A stretch of DNA of 64,000 nt from Argentina anserina. Lineage: Eukaryota > Streptophyta > Magnoliopsida > Rosales > Rosaceae. Positions 10,322 to 23,052 of the stretch are shown in pieces. Both the position numbers and the translations under genes were made by a program. The first letter of the stretch is position 1. Every line of letters starts with the position of its first letter. The DNA is taken from positions 27,226,501 to 27,290,500 of the forward strand of contig NC_065874.1 of the NCBI RefSeq assembly GCF_933775445.1. The letters run 5' to 3'. Under the pieces are notes generated by a model that searched no databases, had not been told where the DNA came from, and saw only the letters and a list, made by a program, of their open reading frames with translations.

Positions 10322-12071
10322 ATAGTTGGCGCTACCAGTCTTCACCCCCATCTGGTAGTGTTCATACACCGCAAATTGGCACAGCCGGCATGAACTCTGG
10401 GCAGCAGTTGGAAACGCTCGGATGCACCTCGACAACCACTTTTCCATCAACAGCGTGAGGTGGGCTGCCACATACACTACAATACCAGCTATCATTTCTT
10501 AGTCTTGGAGGAGTGTTAGCCAACAAGCGTTGGTCAAATACAAAACAAAAAACACAACGTTGATGACCCGGAGAAATGCACTGGATAAAACACTTACCAA
10601 TGTGCTGAGAATTCCCGGGGACTTCGAACCAGATGTTTTCCCCCTTGATACGGACCTTCCAATACAAACACCCGATCCCGCCACTGATCCAGGGTATAGC
10701 TAGGACAGTCATTCACAAGAGATGAATATTTCCTCATTCGGGGAATAAGTTTCACATAGCCCATGCTCCCCGCCTTATCGCTGTATTTGAGCATCCAACA
10801 TGACATGAACTCTTGCCAACACGACATTTGCAGCCTCAACGCCTTGAAAATGACGCCAGTCTCGAGTAGTTGCCTCCACATGTTCGGCGTCACTTGCCAT
10901 GTCGCCATATTCAGACACGAAATCATGTACTAAACGAAGTTGGGCAGCAGGAATGTTAGTTCGCACGCCATGGCGAACTCTGATACGCAACAAGACCCCT
11001 CCGCCAGGTCATGCACCATCTCGCCCTTCGCCAATCGGCGCAAGATAATCTTCTTCGACACTTCGTCTGGATCAATGCCAACTCCTCCAGGTTGGCGCAG
11101 GCCTGGGCTGGGTCGACACTTCGTCACCTAAGTAATATTGATTCTCCGCTCCTTTCGCCTCAGCTTTTGCATCTCTTCTTTCCACCATATCTTCTATAAC
11201 AAACACCAAAATGCCCAAATGGTTATTTGTCGACCCTGCATCACTTAGGAAGGACAAAATCCCCAGACCGCCCCAACCAAAGTAGCTTGATCCGGCGTGC
11301 TCGAACCCGAGACAATCGAAGTCAAAACCTCGACTCCCCCGTTCCCAGACCCTCAAGCCGGCTTTTCCATTGCTACAACCCCCTCCCCCAATATACACAG
11401 ATAGCCCAGAACCACCAAAATCCATCTCGGACAAATACATAAACCCATAAAGAGATCGGAAAATACCTTAAATGGTTGGAATATGAGAATCATGTTGATT
11501 TTTGTGGTTGCAAACACTGAAATCTTTAAAGCTTCGTAACAACTCCGATGGATTTCTTCCTCTCTCTCTGTCTTTCTTGCTAAAAATTCTTCTCCAACGC
11601 AAATGAGAGCACCAGTCTTCTCACCCTCAATATATATAAGCACCAAATTGATTCGAGCCATGAATTCAAACAGTCTGAACCGCTTGATGAATTCCACATG
11701 CCCCACTAGCTCTCGACCCCTCAATTTCCCAAACCCACGTGTTGGACGCGCGCAACCCTTTATAAACCCTAACGTTTCAACACCATTTCATTCCCTAAAC
11801 AATAATGACTGATAACGTCATCTAACGCCTCAGTTCTCTCAGGCTCAACAGTCTGTCACTAACATTTAATGCCAGGCACCCATGACTAGCTGGCCACTCC
11901 TCGCGGTCTGCCTCGGTTATTTTTACCCCGGACATTTCTTGACTGAAGACTTTGGGGACTCACCACCGGACCTAGCATTGAGATCTTAGGTCACTCCAAC
12001 TCGGGAATCCACCAAAAATGGCAATTTAAACTCCCCACCCAAGAACTCTCCTTGACCGGGGACTTGGAACT
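10322..12071 (+). mobile_element. Interior of a non-coding (LARD-like) LTR retroelement
   Basis: About 1.75 kb separates the second LTR copy from a diverged LTR start at 12072. Many short open stretches occur on both strands, but none continues or matches gag, protease, reverse transcriptase or integrase. The final part before 12072 is G- and C-rich and could supply a polypurine tract. The interior is taken as non-coding, on the basis of its position between related LTRs. Confidence 0.45.
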
Positions 12072-12256
12072 TGTTACCCCTTGACGGGATAATTCCCGAC
12101 AAAATTCCCTCATAGTCCGGCCGCCAGACCAGCTGAAGTTAACCCAGCAAGGCAAGGTACTGTGCCGGCATGGTTCCCTCATACCCATGCCACCTCTAAC
12201 TCATGCTCCGCTACCGCCCAAAGTAGCTCGCCAAATCAAAAAGTGCATACTGAACA
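12072..12256 (+). mobile_element. Left part of a diverged LTR, split by the gypsy insertion
   Basis: The sequence begins TGTTACCCC and follows the 443-bp LTR block by block (AGTTAACCCAGCAAGGCAAGG, CATGCCACCTCTA, CATACTGAAC) with many substitutions. It stops at about 12256 where gypsy LTR sequence begins. Its remaining part resumes at 20271 on the other side of the gypsy element. Confidence 0.65.
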
Positions 12257-13529
12257 TCCGATCTCCTCTCCCTGATCCGAGATCTTGTGGCGGCGATTCC
12301 GGCGGTTTCTGGCCGGCTTGGGATGAACTGAATGTATGGTTGTGTGTCTCTCCTTGTGATCTACGTTTTTCATGTTAGGAGTTTGTTGATTTGAAAAGTT
12401 CTGGTCGGAGGTGGTGGTGGAGCGCGTGCCACCGTCTGTGGCGGCGCGTGGGAGTAGCAGAAGGTGGCAGGGGATCGGTTAATAACCGTGGACGGCGAAG
12501 GCTATTGTGGGTAATTCCGTGAACCCACACCGTCGTGAACAGTAATCTCGTGCCCAAGATTTTACGTATAATTTTCTAAGCAGTTTTTCATGCTATTAGA
12601 TGACCAACGAAATAAGTGAGAGGATCGTTCTTGGTGACGTGGAAATTGCATGCAGGAAATAAGGTGAGTAAATCTCACTATGACGAGTCTACCTTTGGCG
12701 GTGACACATATTTACGATTTCTTAAAAAAATTGAACTATGACATGTACATAATATAGTGGATTGTGTATGTGTATAAAAATTGTAAATACGATACATATA
12801 TATGAGTTGCTATATTATGTAATGTTACGTTTTCATTTCCAAATGAGTTTGTATTGTGGCGATTATATTTATATTGTTGAGCAAAAATCGCTTGGTTGTT
12901 GTACAATAAACATGCGTTGAATGTTATATTGGGTTGCCTAGTATCTGTCGACGTACTGCATGAGGGGTAACATACGAGTACCTGAGTCTCATGAGTACCC
13001 GTGTTTTAAATGTCATTTGAGTAAACAGATGGGTTGCCCAATGTCTCATAAGTACACATATTTTTAAATATTATTAGACAACCAGATGAGACGTCATGTG
13101 TCTCATGAGTACATTTATCTTTAAATGTCACCAGTTATTTCTTTTGTATGCGATGTGTGTTATACTGTTGATTTACTCATACGACCTGTAAAGCTTACCG
13201 AGTTTGTGTTTACAATCTCGGTGCACCTATTCGATAGTGTAGGGGATAGTTCTGCAAGTGTGGATTAGCATAATTTGAGGGTTTACTCTGAAGATCGTCG
13301 AAGTTTATTTCTTCTATTTGTGGTGAGGATTGAGAGAATTTACATTTACATTTGTTATAATACTTGAATTATAAACTGGTTATGTATTAATCAAGTCGAC
13401 TGAGTCATACTATGAGCTCAGTTTTGATACACTGTTACTATAAGATGATTTCAATATATTTGAGATTGTTTTAAAGTTTTTAGGACTTCGATTTCGAGTT
13501 TTATCATTCGAAATTTCGGAGTTCTGACA
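12257..13529 (+). mobile_element. 5' LTR of a Ty3/gypsy element, truncated at its left end
   Basis: The stretch matches the 3' LTR from about 18851 to its end, including the stepwise GTCTCATGAGTACCCGTG-type blocks, and ends TTCTGACA directly before a primer-binding site. About 755 bp corresponding to 18096-18850 are missing. Because about 30 bp of the host LTR are also missing here, a deletion across the insertion junction is the simplest explanation. Confidence 0.85.
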
Positions 13530-13531
13530 GT

Positions 13532-13543
13532 TGGTATCAGAGC
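13532..13543 (+). other. Primer-binding site, initiator Met tRNA type
   Basis: TGGTATCAGAGC follows the 5' LTR by two bases. This is the standard site complementary to the 3' end of initiator methionine tRNA that primes minus-strand synthesis in many plant LTR elements. Confidence 0.85.
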
Positions 13544-13798
13544 GTAGGTTGCGTATTTGGTGATCTATCAATATCATCCAAGAGCGATGGCCCGACTGCA
13601 GTGGATCCCATCACATGCTCTTTGGTATTGATATGTCACTGGGTAAGCAAGAGTGTTAGGAGCCACACCTTAAGGTTTGGTCCTCTAAATAGAAGTGTTA
13701 TGATAATACTTCGATGATTCATCTTCCTTCTAAATATCTTGGTTAATATATGTTGGATCTATTTTATTTGGGTTTAAGATTTTACATGTATTGACTAA

Positions 13799-16700
13799 GT
13801 GTTTAAATGTTTTAAGATGATGAATTTAGAGAAGGGTCGTGCGCAAGGCCGAGGATGGGCAAGAGGCCGAGGCCGAGCGAGGGGTGGAGGCCTAGTCCGC
13901 AATGTGGAGAACCTCTATGAAGAGGTGGCACCACCGGTTGAGCAGGTTGATCCCGAGGCCGTCGTTAGAGACGAGGGTCGTGTGCTTAAGCTGATTTAGG
14001 ACATTAATAGTCTGTCAGCGCCATCATTTCATAGGGCTCTGAATCATATGGTGGCGTATCATTGGATCGAGAGTATGGAAACCTACTTTGAGATGGTGAT
14101 GTGCTCGAAGATCAAGAAGAGGATGATAGCTTAAAGGATGATGTTATGGATTGGTGGAAGAGTACAAGACGGACTGTGGATGTGTCCACTCTGACTTGGG
14201 AGGGTTTTGTGGCATTGTTTCGAGAAAAGTACTTTCCATCTACAATGTAGGAGGAACTGGAACTTGAGTTCCTTGATCTGATGCAGGAAGATATGATTGT
14301 TAGGGAGTATGAGGCCCGTTTTGCACAGTTGTATCGGTTTGTTAGGCCAATGGGTGCGCCCTCCTTAGCTCAGAAGTTCCTACAGGGACTTAAGCAAGAG
14401 GTTAAGACCATCATATCAGCACTTTGTCTATCAACCAATGAGTTGATGTATGAGAGTGCACTGAATTTGGAATAGATGAATAAGACTCGAGGAGGAGATG
14501 TGGAGGCTAGGGATACTTTGGGAAAAGGGAAGGTAATTAGTTCAGGCAGTGGGTATGCGAGACAGGAAAGTAGATCTTGGAAGAAGCCGATGACCTATTA
14601 CCAAACTCCAACTAAGGAGACATCTCCATCTGTTAGGACCGCACCTGTCAGGTAGTTGGCATCAGTAAAGTGTTTCATTTGCGGCGAAATGGGTCACTAT
14701 GCCACAATTTGTCTGAAATCGAGAAAGGCGGGCCGTTTCAGGTGTGGGTAAGTGGAATATATGGCTAGAGACTGCACCCGACCTTAGCAGGGTAAACATG
14801 AACATCAGCATAGGCAGTTACATGCGGGCCAAACTAGAGTGTTTGCGGTGGGTCAGCGGGACACAGGAGTAGTAGGTACCTTATCTATTTTTGACTACCT
14901 TGCTAGACTACTGTTTGATACAGGTGCATCGCATTCTTTTATTGCTAGTTCGGTAGTGGAGATGTTAGGTTTGATTCCTACATCTCTTGGAAGCTCTTTA
15001 TGTGTCACTTCACCTCTTGGAGTGTCTCTCAAGCTGGAGACAATCTGCAAGGCTTGTCCTATTGTGATCAGAGGTAGAGAATTCTCTGCTTCTTTGATAG
15101 TGATTACGGACTACACCTATGATGTGATCTTAGGAATGGATTGTTTGAGGCCACAACATGTATTGATCGATTGCTTTGACATGGTAGTGTTTTTTCATAA
15201 TCCCAGGGAACCAATTTTTCATTATCGTTGTCTCAAGTCGCATAATTCCATGAGAACAGGAGTCTTGGCACCTGTGGAGTCTGTGGATCAGGAAGTAACT
15301 ATTGCAGACATTGTAGTATCCGAGTATAGTGAGGTGTTCTAGGAGATACCGGGTTTACCTCCTCAGAGAGTTGTTGAGTTCAGCATAGATGTTGTACCTG
15401 ATACATCACTTGTGTCGAATGCGCCTTATAGGATGGGGCAGAACGAGCTTAAAGAGTTGAAGGTGTAGATAGATGAACTATTGGACCAAGGGTTCATTAG
15501 ACCTAGTGTCTCACCTTGGGGTGCACCGGTGTTGTTCGTGAAAAAGAAAAATGGTTCTCTGCGGTTGTGTGTGAACTATAAGGAATTGAATAAGGTGACC
15601 ATCAAGAATATGTATCATTTTCCTAGGATTGATCACTTGTTCGATCAGCTTAGAGGGACTATGTATTCTCTAAAATTGATCTAAGATCCGGTTACCATCA
15701 ACTCAGGGTGAAGGAAGAAGATATCTCAAAGACAGCTTTCACGACCAGGTATAGACACTATGAGTTTGTTGTCATGCCCTTTGGTCTGACGAATGCACCT
15801 GCTGCCTATATGAATTTCATGAACCAAATATTTAGCCCGTACTTGGATGAGTTTGTAGTAGTGTTTGTGGATGACATCCTGATATACTCCAAGTCCTAAG
15901 AGGAGCATGTGGTACATATGAAGATTGTGCTGCAAACTCTAAAGGAAGAAAAATTGTATGCCAAGCTTGAGAAGTGTGAGTTTTGGAAGGAATAAGTTAA
16001 GTTCCTTGGTTATGTAGTCTCAAAGGAAGGATGTTCAGTTTGTGTGGACAGAAACATGTGAGGAGGCCTTCAACAAACTAAAGACTAGATTGACTACGGC
16101 TCTAGTGTTGACAATTCCCAATAGTGGGGGTGGTTATGTCATTTATAGCGACGCTTCGCATCAAGGCTTAGGGTGTGTGTTGATGCAGCATGGAGGTGTG
16201 GTTGCTTATGGCTCTAGACCAATTAAAGGTTCATGAGAAGAACTATCCCACTCACAATTTGGAGCTCACTACAGTTTTTTTTTTGCCTTAAAGATTTGGA
16301 GACATTACTTGTATGGTGAGAAATTTCAACTCTTTTCTGATCATAAGAGTTTGAAGTATCTGTTCTCAGAGAATGAATTGAATATGAGGCAAATGAGATG
16401 GATGAAATTCTTTAAGGATTATGACTTCACCTTGGAGTATCACCCTGAAAAAGCGAACGTGGTTGCCGATGCCTTGAGCAGGAAACCGAGGGGTATGATA
16501 GCTTCTCTTATGGTTCAAGAATGGCTTATGCTCGAAACTGCATCTGAGTTTGATCTTGTACAATCAGGAAGAGAACCAATGGTCTTTCTTAGTAGTGTCT
16601 CAATGCAGCCTACATTAATCTCAAGGATCATTCAGGGTCAGACACAAGATAGATTCTCACGAGCTAAGTTGGCAAATCTCGTTGTAGACTCGCTTGATGA

Positions 16701-18053
16701 ATGTCCATCTGAGTGGAGAGTTGGATCCATGGAGGTTTGAGATTTGGGAAAAGATTGTGTTCCAGATTATGCAGATCTCAAAGAGGAGGTCTTTCATGCA
16801 GCACACCAATCTCGTTATACAATGCACCCATGGAGCACCAAGATATATAAAGACCTCTGTAGGCAATTATGGTGGAATATGATGAACAAAGACGTGGCAG
16901 AGTTCGTATCAAGGTGTCTTACTTGTCAACAAGTGAAGGCAAAACATCAGCGACCCGCATGCATGTTGAAGCCATTGCCTATTCCTATTTGGAAGTGGGA
17001 GCAAATTTCTATGGACTTTGTGACAGGACTGCCTAACTCCAAGAAGAGTCACGATGCAATATGGGTGATTGTCGATCGATTGACGAAGTCAGCACACTTT
17101 CTTCCAGTATCGATGAAGTACTCAGTGGATGTGCTAGGGAAGTTATATGTGGATGAGATAGTGAGACTTCATGGAGCTCTTGTTTCTATTGAATCTGACC
17201 GAAATGCACGTTTCACTTCGAAGTTCTGGGGTAGTCTACAGAAAGCTATGGGTAGTATCTTGGATATAAGTACAATATTTCATCCTTAAACTGATGGACA
17301 GACAGAAATGGTGAACCAGGTGATGTAGGATATGTTGAGAGCTTGTATTCTTGATTTTAAAGGAAGTTGGGAGGATCACCTTAGATTAATTGAGTTTGCT
17401 TACAACAATAGTTACCATTCTAGTATCAGCATGGCACCTTATGAGGCTCTTTACGGCAGACCATGTAGATTACCTATTTGTTGGGCCGAAGTTGGTGATG
17501 AAGCACTAATGGGTCCTGAGGTGGTTTACGAAACCTTAGAGAATATCTCGATTATTCGAGATAGGATCCGAACAGCAGATAATAGATAGAAGAGCTATGC
17601 AAACTTAAAGAGGAGACATGTCGAGTTCGAGATTGGTGACCATGTGTTCCTAAGAGTCTCCCCTATGAAGGGTGTGGTAGATTTGGCAAGAAGGGAAAGT
17701 TGGCTTCGAGGTATGTTGGGTCCTTCGAGATTCTTGAGAATGTAAGAGGTTTGGCCTATCAACTAGCTTTATCTACGAGCATGTCTGGTGTTCACAACGT
17801 CTTCCACATTTCCGTGTTGAGGAAGTATGTACCAGATGAGTCACATGTGATTGATCACAGCTCCATTGAGGTGAGGGAGAATGACACCTTTGTTATCGAG
17901 CCGGTTCTTATTTTGGATAGGTCGACAAAGAAGCTTCATAGGAAGGAGGTGGAGCTAGTTAAAGTTTTGTGGAGTCACCATGATGAGAGTGATGCCTCTT
18001 GGGAGCTAGAGTCGAATATGAGGACAAGATATCCGCAGTTGTTTGTTGAGTAG
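13799..18053 (+). pseudogene. Ty3/gypsy gag-pol remnant, probably chromovirus (Tekay/Del-like)
   Basis: Open pieces in changing frames follow the gypsy order. They include an RG-rich gag start (about 13817), gag (14281-14475), a CCHC zinc knuckle (14671-14712), aspartic protease DTGAS (14917), reverse transcriptase with FVDD (about 15867) and RNase H with YSDASHQGLG (about 16145). Integrase follows, with a zinc-finger CLTCQQ and catalytic core (16744-17589), and finally a chromodomain-like C-terminus (about 17940-18050, WELES near its end). Many in-frame stops and frame changes break every domain boundary, so it is dead. Gypsy order and the terminal chromodomain-like segment suggest a chromovirus; assignment to Tekay/Del is inference. 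Confidence 0.9.
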
Positions 18054-18080
18054 AGCACTTGAATTTTGGGATGAAATTCC

Positions 18081-18095
18081 TTTAAGGGGGTAAAA
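18081..18095 (+). other. Polypurine tract of the gypsy element
   Basis: TTTAAGGGGGTAAAA lies immediately before the TGTAATACCCC start of the 3' LTR. Purine-rich sequence in this position primes plus-strand synthesis. Confidence 0.75.
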
Positions 18096-20270
18096 TGTAA
18101 TACCCCGAATTTTCGGGTTTAAATTTGTATAATCCTTGTAGATTATTAAACTTGGAAATTAAGTAAAAATCGCATATTTCGTTTCTCGTTTATATCAGGC
18201 GAAACGAAACCGATCTCGAAAATTTAAATTAAAAAATGTTACGTTTTATGTGACTTGAGAGTTACTTTTATTTCATCCCCTGTCTCTGAAAAGTTTCTTC
18301 ACGGAAGTCGTAGAGCTTGTCGATACGAGTTTGTGGACTCATGGCGCACCTTAATCAGATTTCGTATGTGAAAGTTATTATCGATGGAAGTTGGTTTCCA
18401 ATTTTGGAAGGCTATAAAAAGACTTTTTTTTGGAAACTTTCCAAAAAGACTTTTTTTGGAAACTTTCCAAAAAGACTTTTTTTGGAAACTTTCCAAGAAA
18501 ATCAGATTTTCCCCAGTTTCTCTCTCCTCTTCCCCGACTCTCTCTTCCGTCGCCGCACCCTCCTCCGAAGATCTCCCTCCCCCGGCCACCGTGCACGACA
18601 CCGCTGGTGTCGTTGGGACCGCACGGTCGAGCCATGTCGATCTGTGGCAACGACGACCCACCCCGCGCCATGAAGCGTCGCCGCCGAGGTTTAGGGTTTT
18701 AGGGTTTAGCCGAGGTAACACAACAGCAGCAGCTCCGATGAAATCGACGTCGCCGGTGACGTTGGAGCTCGGGGACACGACGGTGAGTCTTCATCCTTCC
18801 TCCTAGGCTTGATTCCACCGGTGGTGAGGCTCGAATTGGGCCGCTTTAGCTCCAATCTCCTATCCCTAATTCGAGATCTTGCGACGGCGATTGCGGCGGT
18901 TTCCGACTGGATTGGGATGAACTAAAGGTATGATTGTGTCTCTCTCCTTGTGATATACGTTTTTCATGTTGGGAGTTTGCTGATTTGAAGAGTTTTGGTC
19001 AGAGGTGGTGGTGGAGCGCGTGCCGCCGCTTGTGGCGGCGCGTGGGAGTAGCAGAGGGAGGCAGGGGATCGGTTAACGACCGTGGACGGCGTAGGAAGTG
19101 AAATTTTGGAGTTTTGAGAATGTACACCCAATGGATTATTATGAGCCCCACGCGCAGTTATTTTGGGTAATTCTGTGAGCCCCACATGCGGTTACTGTGG
19201 GTAATTCCGTGAGCCCACGCCATCATGAACAGTAAATTTATGAAAAATAATTTCATGAACAATACCTGGTGAACAGTAATCAACCGTACTGAATCGACAC
19301 CCAAGACTTTACGTATCGTTTTCTAAGCAATTTATCATGCTATTAGGTGACCGACGAAACGAGTAAAGAGATCGCTATCGGTGTCGTGTAAATTGCACGC
19401 ATGAAATAAGGTGAGTAAATCTCACTATGACGAGTCTACCCTTGGCGGTGACTCATATTTACGATTTCTTAAAAAGATTGAACTATGACATGTATATAAT
19501 ATAGTGGGTTGTGTATGTGTATAAAATGGTAAATACGATGCATATATATGGGTTGCTATATTATGTAATGTTACATTTTCATTTCCAAATGAGTTTGTAT
19601 TGTGGCAATTATTTTGTTGAGCAAGAATCACTTGGTTGTTGAACAATAAACATGCGTTGATTGTTATATTGGGTTGCCTAATATCTGTCGGCGTACTGCA
19701 TGAGTGGTAACAGATGAGTACCTGGGTCTCATGAGTACCCGTGTTTTAAATGTTATTTGGGTAAACAGATGGGTTGTCCAATGTCTCATGAGTACACATA
19801 TTTTCAAATATTATTGAACAACCAAATGGGCCGTCATGTGTCTCATGAGTACATTTATCTTTAAATGTCATTAGTTATTACTTTTGTATGTGATTTGTGT
19901 TATACTGTTGGTTAACTCATACGACCTATAAAACTTACCGTGTTTGTGTATACAATCCATGTGCACCTATTTGATAGTGTAGGGGATAGTTCTGCAGGTG
20001 TGGATTAGCAGAATTAGAGGGCTTACTCTGAAGATCGTCGAAGTTTATTTCTTCTATTTGTGGTGAGGATTGAGAGAATTTTACATTTACATTTGTTATA
20101 ATACTTAAATTATAAACTGGTTCTGTATTAATCAAGTCGACTGAGTCATACTATGAACTCAGTTTCGATACATTGTTACTATAAGATGATTTCAATATAT
20201 TTGAGATTGTTTTAGAGTTTTCATGGCTTCGATTTCGATTTTTATCATTCAAAAATTCGGGATTGTGACA
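18096..20270 (+). mobile_element. 3' LTR of the Ty3/gypsy element
   Basis: This 2175-bp LTR begins TGTAATACCCCG after the polypurine tract and ends GATTGTGACA. It carries a triplicated block (CTTTCCAAAAAGACTTTTTT motif, about 18420-18500) near a TATA-like GCTATAAAAAG at 18411, then a C-rich, exon-like region up to about 18800 that yields spurious open frames on both strands. The distal 1.4 kb matches the truncated 5' LTR. Confidence 0.9.
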
Positions 20271-20505
20271 ATATTTCCCAAAATGCGCCTATAAAAGCAA
20301 CTAGAAGCCTCCCAAAAAAAGTAATGTATCTCTATGTCCTTAACCTACGAATTTAAGTCATGTCTCGGAATTTAACTTATACTTTGGAGAGTCATAGGCA
20401 TGCACGCCGCTGGCCCTTGACCTTAATCTCGGTTTTTATTCAGGTTAAACGGACCAGAGGTTGAATACAAGTTGTGTGACAAGACCTCTGGATTTTGTAC
20501 TTGCA
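20271..20505 (+). mobile_element. Right part of the host LTR after the gypsy insertion
   Basis: The sequence resumes the 443-bp LTR at its TATA region (AATGCGCCTATAAAAG) and follows it to GATTTTGTACTTGCA, the expected LTR end. Together with 12072-12256 it forms one diverged LTR lacking about 30 bp at the junction. Confidence 0.7.
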
Positions 20506-22960
20506 ACATGAATAAAAAAGTTATATCTCTATCTCAAACTAAGGTTGTAAATAAATAGCTGAAATGAACAAAAGTTACCTATGAAATAAAAAAAATTAAA
20601 TTATACAAAAATAATAATTCAAATCACCATAAAGTGATTTCAATTTTGAATTGATTTTAATTTAAAAAGCTTTCGAATTCTAGATATGTAATTAAGGAAA
20701 TGCTCCAGTATTTCTAAATTTATTACGAGTAAAAAAACTATAATTAAGATAATTAATGAGGGGAGCACATCACCTGTGCCTATATTGCATGTGCCAAAAT
20801 AAGTGAATTTATCTTAAAAGAACTTCTAAAAATTGAGTATATATTGAAATTGCCCTTTATTTTTTAATAAAAACATAATTGTAAACGAAGGTAGATTAAG
20901 TTGTTAGGTTGCTTAGGTGGCAGGACACGTGTCAAAACTTAATTAGGGTTTAGGGAGTTGGGGATAAAGAATCAGCTACCCACATACGACGCCCCTCAAG
21001 ACGGACTACTCTAGTTCAAGGGTCTAAATATCGTTTATCGGAGTCGTATCGGTTGAGGGAGAAAATGATATATCGGATTTGCTAATTTTTAGTTAAAATT
21101 ATTATATTTATACATCTATACTTCAAAATATTTATACACAAAGCATATACACAAGCCATATAATCAAAATATACAACCTACTGCCTACTGTCTACACAAG
21201 TCATATAATCAAAGCATATACACAAGCCATATAATCAAAGTATAAACCTTACTGCCTAGTGCCTACTCAAGTCATATAATCAAAGCATATACAACCTCTT
21301 TTTTTTTGGCAACCAGGCAAATAATTTTTGTACGAGTTCTATTACAAACTTTGGCCTTCGAAACTTTCAGTAATCTCGACATGAACACAACCCATCTGCG
21401 AAATGGTGAAATCGAGTATTATCCCTAACTATAATCCCTCTTCCAACAACTAAGGAGATGTACTTGATTGCAGAATGACAATCCAAGAACACAACCTACT
21501 ACCTATTGCATTTGGTTTAACTCCTGCTTGGACCATTCTACTGAATGTTTTCAGGGCATCACATACAACCTACTGCCTACACAACCTACTACCTAGTTCC
21601 TACACGAGCTGATGAATCTGTGACCAGCAACATCATAAGAAGGAGCTAACTTTCCAAGTTTATCCTCCAGGCGCAGTGGCCTTCAATAAAAGCAAATCAC
21701 AAAGAATTAACAAGAGAGATCCTCTCAGTGATGTTATAAACTTATTTATACATCCACATGCTTTCAAGTTTCAATTGTGCCCGAGTTCCTCACTTCCTCA
21801 GTTCCTCATATCCAAGTCCAACTAACCAGAATCATAGGTTCTTGATGATAAAATTAGAAATTCAAAATCATAGAACCTACTGCCTACGGCTATACAACCT
21901 ACACATCTGAGTTCCTCATATCCTACTAATCCAAGAATCCAAGATATAAAACATAGACAACAACATAAATTAACAAGAACTAATCAAGCCCAAAGAAACA
22001 TATTGATTGTGATTGAAACCCAGAAGGAGATAAAGCCATTTATACCTGTTGCGATACCACGCGGGTGGAGAAGGCGAGACAGCGACGACGAGCTTCTTCT
22101 TCTTCTTCTTCTTCTTCTCTTCTCAACTGAAGCAGAGTTACAGATCCAAGGATTTGAAGGTCATCGACGAAGGCTGAAGCCTGCGGCCTTTTTTTATTCC
22201 AATTTGTGAGTGAAACGACGCCGTTTCGCAAAAAAAAATCAACCGATATAACGGGTCAATATCGGGTCAACCCGATATATCACCGTTGATCAGTTTTTAT
22301 GCGTTGACCGATAAATATTGACCGATACGCTCTTATCGTATCGTATTCTAAATATCGGCGATATATCGGCCGATATATCCGATATTTCGAACACTGCTCT
22401 AGTTGTGACAGCATGAGCAACTCCTTTTACACCTCTAGGAACATGAGATATACCACTGATGCCATAGAAGACAATAAGTACCGAATCCTATATATCCACC
22501 AAAACCCCATCATGAGCAAACTCAGAACACTGTTCATCACCATTTACTAACCTCACAGCCTCCAGACAATCAGTCTCTATACTCTCTAAACTCAAATATT
22601 TCACTTCCAACTCCAATTGAGAATTGATTTCAAATCAAGAAAATTAAACACCATGGTTACGTTAAGACAACAAAGAATTAGATAATGGAGAAGCAATAGT
22701 TATGGTTACATAGGGGTTATTGGGCATAAAGCTTGACTGTATGTCCATCAATTTGATACTAATTAAAAGAGTGTAATTAACGAAATATGCCACCGGATAC
22801 GTGGTTCATATAGAAATTTTTACATGTCAAAACTTGAAATTAGAGTCTGAATAAAACCCTTCAAGGCTTCAACGATCTAAATTGTCGTTACAAAAAAAAT
22901 AAAAGATAGTTGTATATGTTTTTACTCGATCTGTTAAATATTTTTACATTGATCTTCTCT
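20506..22960. other. Intergenic DNA with isolated transposon end and a (TTC)n track
   Basis: No gene is visible. At about 20758 the sequence AGGGGAGCACATCACCTG matches the end of the MITE family at 33571 and 55386, but no partner end was found nearby. Between about 21120 and 21920 short motifs such as CATATAATCAAAGCATATACAC and ACAACCTACTGCCTA recur irregularly. A (CTT)n run lies at 22091-22117, followed by an unusual GATATCGG-rich block at 22230-22400. The ACGACGCCGTTTCG string at 22215-22228 has no clear role. Confidence 0.5.
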
Positions 22961-22974
22961 ATGAATCTATGATG

Positions 22975-23052
22975 TAGCAGTCAATTTGAACAACACCGAA
23001 ACTGGAATAAAACTCTAAATAATGCAAATATTGGTCCGTTGGGAAAATCCTT
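22975..23052 (+). pseudogene. Stray copy of exon 6 of the 35323-40368 gene
   Basis: About 75 bp starting GCAGTCAATTTGAACAAC resembles 36837-36905, including the last bases of the intron with its AG acceptor. Most of the exon's beginning is conserved, up to GGGAAAATCCT. Insertions of about 8 bp and a stop after a dozen codons make it non-coding. Flanking intron and later exon sequence show no convincing match. It is an isolated fragment 14 kb from its parent on the same strand. Confidence 0.7.

Larger units (their letters stand above)
8279..10741. repeat. Tandem duplication, two copies of a 1231-bp unit
   Basis: Copy one (about 8279-9510) and copy two (about 9511-10741) line up base for base at an offset of 1231. 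The only difference I noticed is A at 9187 versus T at 10418. The unit comprises 5' flanking DNA, a complete LTR-like segment and about 420 bp of the interior of a non-coding LTR element. The sequence continues past copy two, so copy two is probably the original. Near-identity means a recent event or an assembly artefact. Confidence 0.95.

Noticed and set aside
8279..10741. CRISPR-like repeat structure
   Set aside because: The repeats are long, only two and transposon-derived; this is a plant nuclear region.
11072..11724. Minus-strand frames of about 120 residues
   Set aside because: They are inside the LARD-like interior and show no domain; composition alone can explain them.
18299..18806. 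Overlapping frames of up to 159 residues on both strands
   Set aside because: They come from the tandem block and C-rich part of the gypsy 3' LTR.
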